64,000 bases of DNA, from IMG/VR virus record IMGVR_UViG_3300020463_002440, positions 92,384-156,383 of that record; one strand, 5' to 3'. This stretch comes from a virus. Under the pieces are notes generated by a model. It ran no database searches. It saw only the letters and a list, made by a program, of their open reading frames with translations, and was not told where the DNA came from. Position numbers and translations under genes: made by a program. Of the stretch, positions 58,582-64,000 are shown piece by piece; positions within the stretch are counted from its first letter, which is position 1; each line of letters starts with the position of its first letter.

Positions 58582-59613
58582 TTACATAATCTCTGCCATT
58601 ACATCGTTTACACACTGTATAATAAAATCTTTATCAGGATGATACTTATATACTCTTACAATTTCAGAAGCGACGGTTGTCCATACTTCTTTGTCATTTA
58701 AGTTGTTATATAAACATAATACCTTTAGAGATTCATTTTGTAATTCTACAGGATAACGATTAATGATTAAACTTGCTACGAATTTGGATATATCTAATTG
58801 TGTATTTCCAAACGCTGATGGGATAGGGTCAATTAAGTGCATGTTACAGTCATTAAATAACATATTCTTAACACCAAAATCTCCATGTGAAAAGGACGGT
58901 GATTGATGTGGTAATTCTACAAGACGATCAACGATATCTTCAAAAGCAGAAACACCTGTTGGTTTAACGTGTTTTACAATTCTTCCAATATAATCATCCC
59001 ATACTAAATCCACAGGAGGATTCGCAATATGCTTCATTGATTCTAATGCTTGTTGAATTAAACCAAAAGCCATATAACGATTTTGTAATAAGTAATCTTC
59101 TTGATGCTCGATGTACTCCATTGTAATTGTATCACCAACAACACGATCTATTCTTGGAGTATTAAGTAAACCTTTTGTATATTCAAACCAAGCCGCAGCT
59201 TCATGAGCATTACTTGCTGTCTTATGAACAAGTTTACCGTCAGTGTAAATATCAGAACCAGATAGACCGCCCTCTAACTCTCTTATATTGGCCTCTAAAA
59301 ATAACTCAGGTGTAATACCTTTGTCATCAATGTAATAGGCACCAAGAGGCTTATCGAAACTCAGAACTCCATATTGAACACCATTCTGTTTAAGCCAGTC
59401 TTCAATTTGTGGACGATACTTTTTATCAGCATCTTCTCGAGTTTTACAAGAAATGGATCCGCGAGCAGTAAAAATATCTACTTGCCATCCTGCGTCAAAT
59501 AATGAATTACACTTTTCTATTAACGCCGTGTTAGGCTTTGCATTTGCCCAATCACGATTTGACGTGTATGCAAGTGTATCATCAAAATCTAAAATGATTC
59601 TTTTATTATACAT
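58582..59613 (-). CDS. HAD-like phosphatase fused to an APH/choline-kinase-like phosphotransferase
   Basis: A 343-residue two-domain protein. Residues 1-110 are HAD-like: DFDDTLAY (Asp9, Asp11), TARG (Thr49), a Lys near 88 and YYIDDKG (Asp96-97). Residues about 115-343 fit a small-molecule kinase of the aminoglycoside/choline kinase type: LVHKTAS (Lys131) with a following Glu, the loop FSHGDFGVKNML (His243, Asp245, Asn250) and MHLIDPIPS (Asp262, DP where many have DFG- or DWE-like). It is downstream of a small membrane protein gene and upstream of the cytidylyltransferase. It may prepare the phospho-compound that becomes CDP-activated. Confidence 0.75.
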   Translation of the reverse strand: MYNKRIILDFDDTLAYTSNRDWANAKPNTALIEKCNSLFDAGWQVDIFTARGSISCKTREDADKKYRPQIEDWLKQNGVQYGVLSFDKPLGAYYIDDKGITPELFLEANIRELEGGLSGSDIYTDGKLVHKTASNAHEAAAWFEYTKGLLNTPRIDRVVGDTITMEYIEHQEDYLLQNRYMAFGLIQQALESMKHIANPPVDLVWDDYIGRIVKHVKPTGVSAFEDIVDRLVELPHQSPSFSHGDFGVKNMLFNDCNMHLIDPIPSAFGNTQLDISKFVASLIINRYPVELQNESLKVLCLYNNLNDKEVWTTVASEIVRVYKYHPDKDFIIQCVNDVMAEIM

Positions 59614-59626
59614 TGTTTCTTAAATT

Positions 59627-59833
59627 TTACTTTTTAAATAGAATTGATCTTGTTAAGCTACCAAAGGCCCAACAAAAATATGCAAACAGTGGAGCGGCAA
59701 TCATTAATTTAATAGTATCATCCATTAAACCAACAAGCTTCATAAATCCAATGAGAATTGCCATTGTGCATGCGATAGCTCCTACTGCTAGGATTCCGAA
59801 TAAAACGTCTTTTGCGATTTCTTTCAAGTTCAT
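59627..59833 (-). CDS. Small membrane protein with two predicted transmembrane helices
   Basis: A 68-residue protein starting MNLKEIAKD, with two hydrophobic segments (VLFGILAVGAIACTMAILIGFM and IKLMIAAPLFAYFCWAFG) and a basic C-terminus (RSILFKK). A clear AGAAGGA ribosome-binding site and a perfect sigma70 promoter lie upstream, making it the first gene of a five-gene operon. An antisense reading frame of similar length is a shadow. Its function is unknown. Confidence 0.7.
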   Translation of the reverse strand: MNLKEIAKDVLFGILAVGAIACTMAILIGFMKLVGLMDDTIKLMIAAPLFAYFCWAFGSLTRSILFKK

Positions 59834-59860
59834 AATATAGTCCTTCTAATTTTAAATACT

Positions 59861-59889
59861 ATTATAACACAGTTAGGAGTCTTTGTCAA
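59861..59889 (-). promoter_or_regulatory. Early-type sigma70 promoter of the HAD-kinase/CTase/GT/methyltransferase operon
   Basis: Perfect TTGACA-N17-TATAAT with the CTA extension on the minus strand. The -35 box overlaps the last codons of the sulfotransferase-like gene (encoding AIDK). Five genes (59833 to 55634) follow without another promoter of this type. Confidence 0.8.
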
Positions 59890-60667
59890 TAGCAAATCCT
59901 GATTCTACGTCATAATGTGGTATATCTATTTCTTCCACCCAGTTAACTTGTTTATTATATGGTCTCCATTTATCTCTAACGAAATAATCTTCCATACATA
60001 TTAGTTCTCCTGGATATAATTTATATAGCCATTTCATTCGTTCGTAATTGTCTCTTATTTGATTAATACAATTTGGAACAGTGACTACACCCATTCCTCC
60101 ATTTAAGAATGGATCATTAGGATCTACTTCAACAATATGTTTTTCATCCTTTCCTAATAAACCTAGGTGTTGTTCTCTAATTCTTTCGTATGTAAAGTTA
60201 TTACTTTGATATTTAAATCCTGTTTTACCAAAGTCTCCCCATCTTCGAACGGCAATCCAACTTTTACAAGTTGCTTCAAAATCTCTACGATACAAATAAT
60301 AGATCTTATCTACTGATTCTAAGATCTGTTTTATAATATAATCGTCTCTTACTTGCCAAGGCATAATCTTAAAACAGAGTTGTGTTGAAGGATTTCTTAA
60401 CTCAGTCATTAGATTAGCATCACTCTGTATAAGATCAAGTATCTCATACTGCATTATCTGATATGACTGTTGTAGTTCTATACGAGACGGTATAGATCCA
60501 ACTCTTTGTGCCTTTTCATGACTAAACGCTTCACCACCATAAGGTAAGTCGTATTCCTCAGCCTTCATTAATGTAAAAGTAGTAGAAGCAGTTCTATAAT
60601 TACATACAATTGCTATTTTATTAGTGTTCACGTTCTTTAAGAAACTCCGTATGTACTCCGGCCTCAA
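59873..60667 (-). CDS. Sulfotransferase-like protein
   Basis: A 264-residue protein. Near the N-terminus KIAIVCNYRTASTTFTLM (17-34) resembles the PAPS 5'-phosphate-binding loop (R-T-x-S-T). KIYYLYRRDFEATCKSWI (121-138) resembles the 3'-phosphate loop (R-x-D...S-W). PGELICMEDYF is a later family-like motif. A GTG at 60631 would start the protein just before the loop and reduce overlap with the dCMP deaminase gene from 47 to 11 bases, so the true start is uncertain. It would move sulfate from PAPS onto a sugar, lipid, protein or modified base. The family link is by motif only. Confidence 0.6.
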   Translation of the reverse strand: MRPEYIRSFLKNVNTNKIAIVCNYRTASTTFTLMKAEEYDLPYGGEAFSHEKAQRVGSIPSRIELQQSYQIMQYEILDLIQSDANLMTELRNPSTQLCFKIMPWQVRDDYIIKQILESVDKIYYLYRRDFEATCKSWIAVRRWGDFGKTGFKYQSNNFTYERIREQHLGLLGKDEKHIVEVDPNDPFLNGGMGVVTVPNCINQIRDNYERMKWLYKLYPGELICMEDYFVRDKWRPYNKQVNWVEEIDIPHYDVESGFAIDKDS

Positions 60668-61073
60668 TAAACATTTTATTAGATTTATGAAATGACTCTA
60701 ACCACTTTTGCGGTATATCATCAGCAGCCATAACAATTTTATTTATGCCCACTTGAATAATTCCTCTTGCACAATTGTGGCAAACTGGTAAACCCCAAAC
60801 ATACATCGTTGCTCCTTTTAATGATATTCCATTATATGTAGCATTATATATGCAATTCATTTCGGCATGAACAACCAAGTCGTATTTAACACTCTTATTT
60901 TCATAACGATAAGCAGCATCTTCAATACCTTTAGGAAATCCATTATAACCAGTTGCGAGTATACGACGTTCAGAATTAACTGCCACCGCTCCTATTTGCG
61001 TTGAAGGATCTTTACTCCAAGTTGAGATTTCTCGAGCAAGTCTAATAAATCTTTTATCCCACTTTTCTATCAT
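60621..61073 (-). CDS. dCMP deaminase
   Basis: A 150-residue enzyme when started at the ATG at 61073, chosen because GAGGAA lies seven bases upstream and family homology (WDKRFIRLAREISTWSKDPSTQIGAV) begins there; a longer open frame extends upstream without support. The zinc site is HAE (His69, Glu71) and PVCHNC (Cys99, Cys102). It converts dCMP to dUMP, feeding thymidylate synthesis. The start overlaps the hydroxymethylase-type gene by 20 bases, and both belong to the operon that begins at 62325. Confidence 0.93.
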   Translation of the reverse strand: MIEKWDKRFIRLAREISTWSKDPSTQIGAVAVNSERRILATGYNGFPKGIEDAAYRYENKSVKYDLVVHAEMNCIYNATYNGISLKGATMYVWGLPVCHNCARGIIQVGINKIVMAADDIPQKWLESFHKSNKMFIEAGVHTEFLKEREH

Positions 61074-61728
61074 TAATAAGTTCCTCAATAAAGTTGAAGT
61101 GCCTTTCGTAAACATGAAAGTTTGATGCTGTCCAAATGAGATCACCTGTACTTACATCAAGATCGGCAGCCAACTTTTCTTGAACATATTTAGCCCAAGC
61201 ATAATCGTTATTATAACCAAAGACTGCGTCGTTAGAACGCATTAAGTAATGTGAATGTAGTAAACCATCGCGAATATAAAAAGTATTTGCATAGGTACAC
61301 ATAAAGTCATTCATACCATCTCTTGTCATATCAACATGCATTGTTGGTCTATTATAAATCATAGTTGCTCTTCGAGAGTTTGGATTGTTTCTCAACTCTT
61401 TTTCAACATGAGCGTACTGACTACCATTGTCTTCAGAAAAAATACACCAACCATAATTAGAATTGATTTCACCTTCGGTTGAAGCAATGTCTTTCCAAAT
61501 TTGTGGAGTTTCTCCAGGAATATCATTTACATTCAATGATTCAGATTCATACCATTGTAATTCACGTTTAATATATTCATATGCAGGTTTACGGACAATA
61601 TGATCTTCTTCAGCAAGAAATGTTGCACCAATGATTTCAATTGTTTTTGCACCTGTCCTATCAATAACAAAATCTTCATCAAGATATTTGTCAATAATAA
61701 GTTGTCTGATATTTCCTACTGTTAACAT
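61054..61728 (-). CDS. Thymidylate synthase family enzyme, dCMP hydroxymethylase type
   Basis: A 224-residue TS-fold enzyme. RELQWY and SNYGW (90-94), NNPNSRRATM (Arg119-120), the catalytic Cys144 in DFMCTYANTF, and the pyrimidine loop RSNDAVFGYNNDYAW are visible. TS has Asn in the loop (FN) to read dUMP; here Asp175 stands 31 residues after the catalytic Cys, as Asp179 follows Cys148 in T4 gp42. The NDYAW signature is that of dCMP hydroxymethylases, so 5-hydroxymethyl-dCMP is the expected product. It is shorter than most TS enzymes. The ATG shares a base with the upstream stop. A TS making dTMP remains possible if Asp175 is misaligned. Confidence 0.75.
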   Translation of the reverse strand: MLTVGNIRQLIIDKYLDEDFVIDRTGAKTIEIIGATFLAEEDHIVRKPAYEYIKRELQWYESESLNVNDIPGETPQIWKDIASTEGEINSNYGWCIFSEDNGSQYAHVEKELRNNPNSRRATMIYNRPTMHVDMTRDGMNDFMCTYANTFYIRDGLLHSHYLMRSNDAVFGYNNDYAWAKYVQEKLAADLDVSTGDLIWTASNFHVYERHFNFIEELINDRKVG

Positions 61729-61982
61729 TATATTGTTTCCATTAAAGCTTCTATGTCTGATACTTCAGCAACTAGGTCTGAAACATTTTGATTATGAAAG
61801 GCTCTTGCGGTCTTTCTTAGTATTGATTTTGGAATCTGTACTTCTTCGGCCAAAGAATTAATTGCTTCTTTTTGAAAATCACGTTCTGATTCCATTCTTG
61901 TAAATGAATTACTCATTTCTTCCATGCATCCGCGGATACGCTTTTTGTCTTCGTCACTTGAAGGTAATATTACATTACTCAT
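61728..61982 (-). CDS. DsbA-like late-transcription-associated DNA-binding protein
   Basis: An 84-residue protein. The pattern KKRIRGCMEEMSNSFTRMESERDFQKEAI then KSILRKTARAFHNQNVSDLVAEVSDIEALME resembles T4 DsbA, a small double-stranded DNA-binding protein that enhances late transcription. It is not the disulfide enzyme of the same name. It shares one base (TAATG) with the hydroxymethylase-type gene downstream and overlaps the gene upstream. The call rests on family memory of the helical pattern, so it is moderately secure. Confidence 0.6.
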   Translation of the reverse strand: MSNVILPSSDEDKKRIRGCMEEMSNSFTRMESERDFQKEAINSLAEEVQIPKSILRKTARAFHNQNVSDLVAEVSDIEALMETI

Positions 61983-62325
61983 TATCTATTCTCCTGTTAA
62001 AAATATCATTTTTGGTATTCTGACCTTCTATACCTTGGCGGCAGTATGCCACAAAGAATGATGTATAGTTGATTAGATCTTTGGCTGAATCCTCAAGAGA
62101 TTCAAAATTTGGTTCGTAATCATCACCTTGCATTGCTTCCATTACAGATTTCATACGTAGCATTTTTGCATGCATGATATCGTGAATAGTAATTACACCA
62201 TTAGGATAATAGTCTGCTTGGTGAACAGTGCTGTTTGGATTTTGATAATCTCGAGATTTTTTCAATTGAAGGTCAACGCATTCTTGTAATACATTAACAC
62301 TTTCTTTAGTTGGCTTTTCTGCCAT
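61975..62325 (-). CDS. Possible Nmad1/DUF1599-like nucleotide-modification-associated protein
   Basis: A 116-residue helical protein. LKKSRDYQNPNS, then IHDIMHAKMLRMKSVMEA and SLEDSAKDLINYTSFFVAYCRQ fit the K-x-x-D-Y, K-x-x-R and D-x-x-N-Y pattern of DUF1599 proteins, also called nucleotide modification associated domain 1. This family is predicted, not proven, to act in phage base modification. The ribosome-binding site is GAGGTA. It is the first gene of the operon with the DsbA-like, hydroxymethylase-type, dCMP deaminase and sulfotransferase-like genes. Confidence 0.5.
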   Translation of the reverse strand: MAEKPTKESVNVLQECVDLQLKKSRDYQNPNSTVHQADYYPNGVITIHDIMHAKMLRMKSVMEAMQGDDYEPNFESLEDSAKDLINYTSFFVAYCRQGIEGQNTKNDIFNRRIDNE

Positions 62326-62350
62326 AAGGATACCTCATAATAAAAATTAT

Positions 62351-62379
62351 ATTATAACAAAATTGACACTGATTGTCAA
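62351..62379 (-). promoter_or_regulatory. Early-type sigma70 promoter of the hydroxymethylase/deaminase operon
   Basis: Perfect TTGACA-N17-TATAAT with the CTA extension on the minus strand. It overlaps the stop codon (TAT-TGA) of the PD-(D/E)xK gene and lies about 25 bp before the start at 62325. Confidence 0.8.
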
Positions 62380-62855
62380 TAGTCAATTTCATATTTTAAA
62401 AATAACTCCGTAGCTTCAACACATTTGCTATCAGTTGAGTTGTAACTTGCTGACCAACGAATATTGTCAGGACAATTACCTTTTGAATTTGGAGTGTCTA
62501 AAAACGCAAACATATCATCATGAGGAATCATAGATATACGATACTTATTTTCCTCTAACGAAGAGGCATCTACCAATGCAAACCAATCACAGCCACTTCT
62601 CTTACACATTAAACTCCAAGCACCTAGTTTGCCTTCGGTTGGTTTGTTTGCTGTTTTTACTTCGATTCGACCAGGATATCTTGTTTTACCAAGAACGTCA
62701 AATTTACCGTTTACTGATTCACCTTCAGTGAGACTGACGATTTGTGATTCTCCTATAGATCCTACAAGTGATTTATACAAATCGTCAGTTCCACATAATT
62801 TGCCATCTCTATGAAGACTCATTGCTTCGTTGAGCAATTTGGTCAAATTATTCAT
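62376..62855 (-). CDS. PD-(D/E)xK nuclease-like protein
   Basis: A 159-residue protein. A Gly-x-x-x-Glu segment (GSIGESQIVSL) precedes GKFDVLGKTRYPGRIEVKTAN, giving Asp53, Glu65 and Lys67 of a PD-(D/E)xK nuclease site. WSLMCKRSGCDWFALVDAS fits the next strand and helix. The layout resembles small restriction-endonuclease-like or Holliday-junction-type enzymes. It might degrade unmodified host DNA or repair phage DNA. It is a single-gene unit with its own promoter. Confidence 0.6.
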   Translation of the reverse strand: MNNLTKLLNEAMSLHRDGKLCGTDDLYKSLVGSIGESQIVSLTEGESVNGKFDVLGKTRYPGRIEVKTANKPTEGKLGAWSLMCKRSGCDWFALVDASSLEENKYRISMIPHDDMFAFLDTPNSKGNCPDNIRWSASYNSTDSKCVEATELFLKYEIDY

Positions 62856-62888
62856 AATGTAATGTCCATTAATTTAATTTATAGATCT

Positions 62889-62917
62889 ATTATAATCTAT
62901 ATCATAAAGAATGTCAA
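62889..62917 (-). promoter_or_regulatory. Early-type sigma70 promoter of the PD-(D/E)xK nuclease-like gene
   Basis: Perfect TTGACA-N17-TATAAT with the CTA extension on the minus strand, 34 bp before the start at 62855. The -35 box lies just after the stop of the 28-codon reading frame upstream, as seen at the other five promoters. Confidence 0.8.
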
Positions 62918-62920
62918 TAG

Positions 62921-63007
62921 TTATTTAAGAACTTTGTTCCAAATATATTGCACTCTACAAGATTTCATCATCTTATGAAATTGCTTGAAACTTGAAAAAT
63001 ATTTCAT
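62921..63007 (-). CDS. Candidate micropeptide gene, 28 residues
   Basis: A short frame from ATG at 63007 encodes a basic peptide (MKYFSSFKQFHKMMKSC, ending YIWNKVLK), with AGGA seven bases upstream. Its stop abuts the CTATTGACA of the next promoter, the same arrangement as at true gene ends here. No family was recognised. An inverted repeat (ATTTCAT/ATGAAAT, 62962-62981) lies inside it. It may be a real small early protein or chance. Confidence 0.4.
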   Translation of the reverse strand: MKYFSSFKQFHKMMKSCRVQYIWNKVLK

Positions 63008-63154
63008 ATTGTTTTCCTGCTGTATTTTGCGAGCAAAGAATCAACACTACTATAGTAATGTCTTCTTTGTTTTTGAATGTAACACTTGTGAAACTGTAAT
63101 GTTACAGTCGTGTTACAAAATTATTTATACAGAGAATTCTATAAAGAGATGAAT
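63008..63154. other. Non-coding gap with nested inverted repeats and a late box
   Basis: No convincing reading frame is seen. The stretch holds a TATAAATA box (minus strand, 63122-63129) and an 8-bp perfect inverted repeat (TGTAACAC at 63078-63085 with GTGTTACA at 63110-63117). Inside that is a 6-bp perfect palindromic hairpin (CTGTAA-TG-TTACAG, 63094-63107). It could be an operator pair, a structured leader RNA or an unusual terminator; no U-run follows on the minus strand. Confidence 0.5.
63122..63129 (-). promoter_or_regulatory. Late-promoter-like TATAAATA
   Basis: A perfect TATAAATA on the minus strand, 115 bp before the 28-codon frame. A start about 10 bases downstream would place the nested inverted repeat at the 5' end of the transcript. 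Confidence 0.4.
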
Positions 63155-63382
63155 TTATACTACTTTTGGTGGAATTACAGCAGCAAATTGTTTGACAGAA
63201 TGTAATTTACCTTCTGCTTCCTCTAATTTCGCTACTTCTGTATCAATAGTCTCAAGCATGCCTGGATGATCAGCTACACCGACTCCATTTTCTAAAAATA
63301 AAGTAATGTTTGCTCTTGCCTCAGCAGACTGTGCTTCGTACTTTGAGATTAATGCGTTTACTAATACGTCTTTAAGTGCCAT
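63155..63382 (-). CDS. Conserved small phage protein of unknown function
   Basis: A 75-residue protein, MALKDVLVNALISKYEAQSAEARANITLFLENGVGVADHPGMLE, then a coiled-coil-like helix (ETIDTEVAKLEEAEGKLHSV). Similar short helical proteins starting with MALKDVLV occur in marine T4-like phages, as I recall. It overlaps the end of the MazG-like gene by 11 bases. Function is unknown. Confidence 0.65.
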   Translation of the reverse strand: MALKDVLVNALISKYEAQSAEARANITLFLENGVGVADHPGMLETIDTEVAKLEEAEGKLHSVKQFAAVIPPKVV

Positions 63383-63797
63383 AGTATTCTCCTTTTAATG
63401 TTGGCAGGATACCATGATTACCTTCATGAGATGGAGCTGTCCATCCTTCAGGTTTCATTAAGTCAGGTAGTCCTAGTGGATTTGGCCGTGCTTCCTTTAT
63501 ACCAGGTTCTTTGGCCATGTTTGCTTTGAGAACTGAATCCCAAGCTTTATAGGGATCGACTCCGAAGGCATCGAGAGTACCGATTGCCACTACACAAAGG
63601 TCAACTAAACCATCAACGATTTCCTCGGAGTCGATAACTTTTTGAGCAGTTCTTGTTTCTTCAAGTTCTTCTTGTAGGAAGTCTACTCGAAAACGCAAGA
63701 ACGCTTTCAATTGATTTATATCTGCATTTTCAATCCAATCATGTGTTTTATATTTGGATTGCATTTCGTTAATATCTTTTACCCAGTCTTTGCTCAT
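63372..63797 (-). CDS. MazG-like all-alpha NTP pyrophosphohydrolase
   Basis: A 141-residue protein. FLQEELEETRTA (43-47, E-E-L-E-E) and SEEIVDGLVDLCVVAIG (E-x-x-x-D, Glu58/Glu59 and Asp62/Asp66) are the two metal-binding helices of all-alpha NTP pyrophosphatases. Such enzymes in phages hydrolyse NTPs or dNTPs, or lower alarmone levels in the host. The C-terminal 40 residues (KEARPNPLGLPDLMKPEGWTAPSHEG) are an extended tail typical of the phage-type sequences. It overlaps the upstream membrane protein gene by 4 bases. Confidence 0.75.
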   Translation of the reverse strand: MSKDWVKDINEMQSKYKTHDWIENADINQLKAFLRFRVDFLQEELEETRTAQKVIDSEEIVDGLVDLCVVAIGTLDAFGVDPYKAWDSVLKANMAKEPGIKEARPNPLGLPDLMKPEGWTAPSHEGNHGILPTLKGEYYGT

Positions 63798-64000
63798 CTT
63801 ACATTTCCTCTTAAAGCAAAATAAAGACCACCTACATATAAACTAACATGTAAATAATCATTATATATAACATCCCATAAACTTTGTGGACTTAACATCC
63901 ATATTACACCAGTAGCTATACAAGTCATTGTAATACCACTGAATCTTGTAATTATATCACCAGCTTCTTCTGTAAACAATCTGAAGTTTGGATAACTTCT
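63794..64000 (-). CDS. Small membrane protein, 5' end outside the window (partial)
   Basis: The frame stays open to the window edge (upstream residues read SYPNFR before LFTEEAGD), so the true start is probably outside; a TTG at 63979 is the only nearby alternative. Two hydrophobic segments are visible (ITMTCIATGVIWML and LHVSLYVGGLYFAL), with a short basic C-terminus. Function is unknown. Its stop overlaps the start of the MazG-like gene. Confidence 0.55.
   Translation of the reverse strand, partial: RSYPNFRLFTEEAGDIITRFSGITMTCIATGVIWMLSPQSLWDVIYNDYLHVSLYVGGLYFALRGNVR

Noticed and set aside
59613-59840. Plus-strand 75-codon frame opposite the small membrane protein
   Set aside because: The minus-strand frame has the AGAAGGA site and a perfect promoter; the plus-strand frame has neither.
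61074-61145. Longer N-terminus of the dCMP deaminase (24 extra residues)
   Set aside because: Family similarity starts at the ATG at 61073, which has GAGGAA at good spacing; the extra part only overlaps the upstream gene.
61728-61982. Disulfide isomerase DsbA
   Set aside because: No CxxC thioredoxin motif is present; the resemblance is to the unrelated T4 DNA-binding protein of the same name.

Overview
The window looks like part of the genome of a T4-type tailed phage (contractile-tailed myovirus) with low-GC DNA, most likely marine. The support is a run of T4-type baseplate genes (gp6, gp25, a gp5-like spike, gp27-like hub, gp53, gp48-like, gp54-like, gp26-like), the T4 replication/regulation block in its usual order (gp45, gp44, gp62, regA), and late-promoter boxes of the T4 type (TATAAATA). 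Accessory genes common in marine T4-like phages (Hsp20, MazG-like, dexA-like, DUF4815 and S74 fibre proteins) fit a SAR11- or cyanobacteria-infecting relative. No photosynthesis genes, tRNAs, CRISPR arrays or insertion sequences were seen, so the host cannot be fixed from this window.

Layout. (1) 1-44,630, minus strand: virion genes read from right to left. Baseplate tube cap, wedge, hub and spike genes (44.6-36 kb) are followed by very large adhesin and fibre genes: a baseplate protein fused to an alpha/beta hydrolase, a fibre and a subtilase that both carry cupredoxin-like domains, a gp8-like wedge, a DUF4815 protein, S74-chaperone fibres, a 3,755-residue protein built from repeats, and a 1,669-residue collagen-like fibre. 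(2) 44,717-49,282, plus strand: gp4 head completion, a possible gp2, gp54-like tube initiator, a gp26-type tail assembly chaperone that appears to be made by -1 frameshifting, and a tape-measure-like protein. (3) 49,313-54,025, minus strand: peroxiredoxin, Hsp20, dUTPase, RegA, and the clamp loader and clamp. (4) 54,073-64,000, minus strand: an island of nucleotide and DNA modification genes and small-molecule transfer genes.

Regulation. The right half carries six promoters with perfect sigma70 boxes (CTATTGACA-N17-TATAAT). Each is tucked against or into the 3' end of the preceding gene and divides the region into short operons. The left half uses TATAAATA or AATAAATA boxes 28-60 bp before gene starts. 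Rho-independent terminators are visible after the collagen-like gene and between the convergent tape-measure and peroxiredoxin genes. A long structured hairpin separates the clamp genes from the clamp loader.

Most interesting system. The island at 54-63 kb joins a dCMP-hydroxymethylase-type enzyme, dCMP deaminase, a possible Nmad1 protein, a sulfotransferase-like protein, a HAD/kinase fusion, a cytidylyltransferase, a GT-B-like glycosyltransferase and a C5-cytosine methyltransferase. The last two are translationally coupled and both end in an L-E-[DE]-F-F tail resembling a sliding-clamp-binding peptide. The simplest reading is a cytosine hypermodification pathway coupled to replication. That is an inference, and a role in virion or host glycan modification is possible for several of its members.
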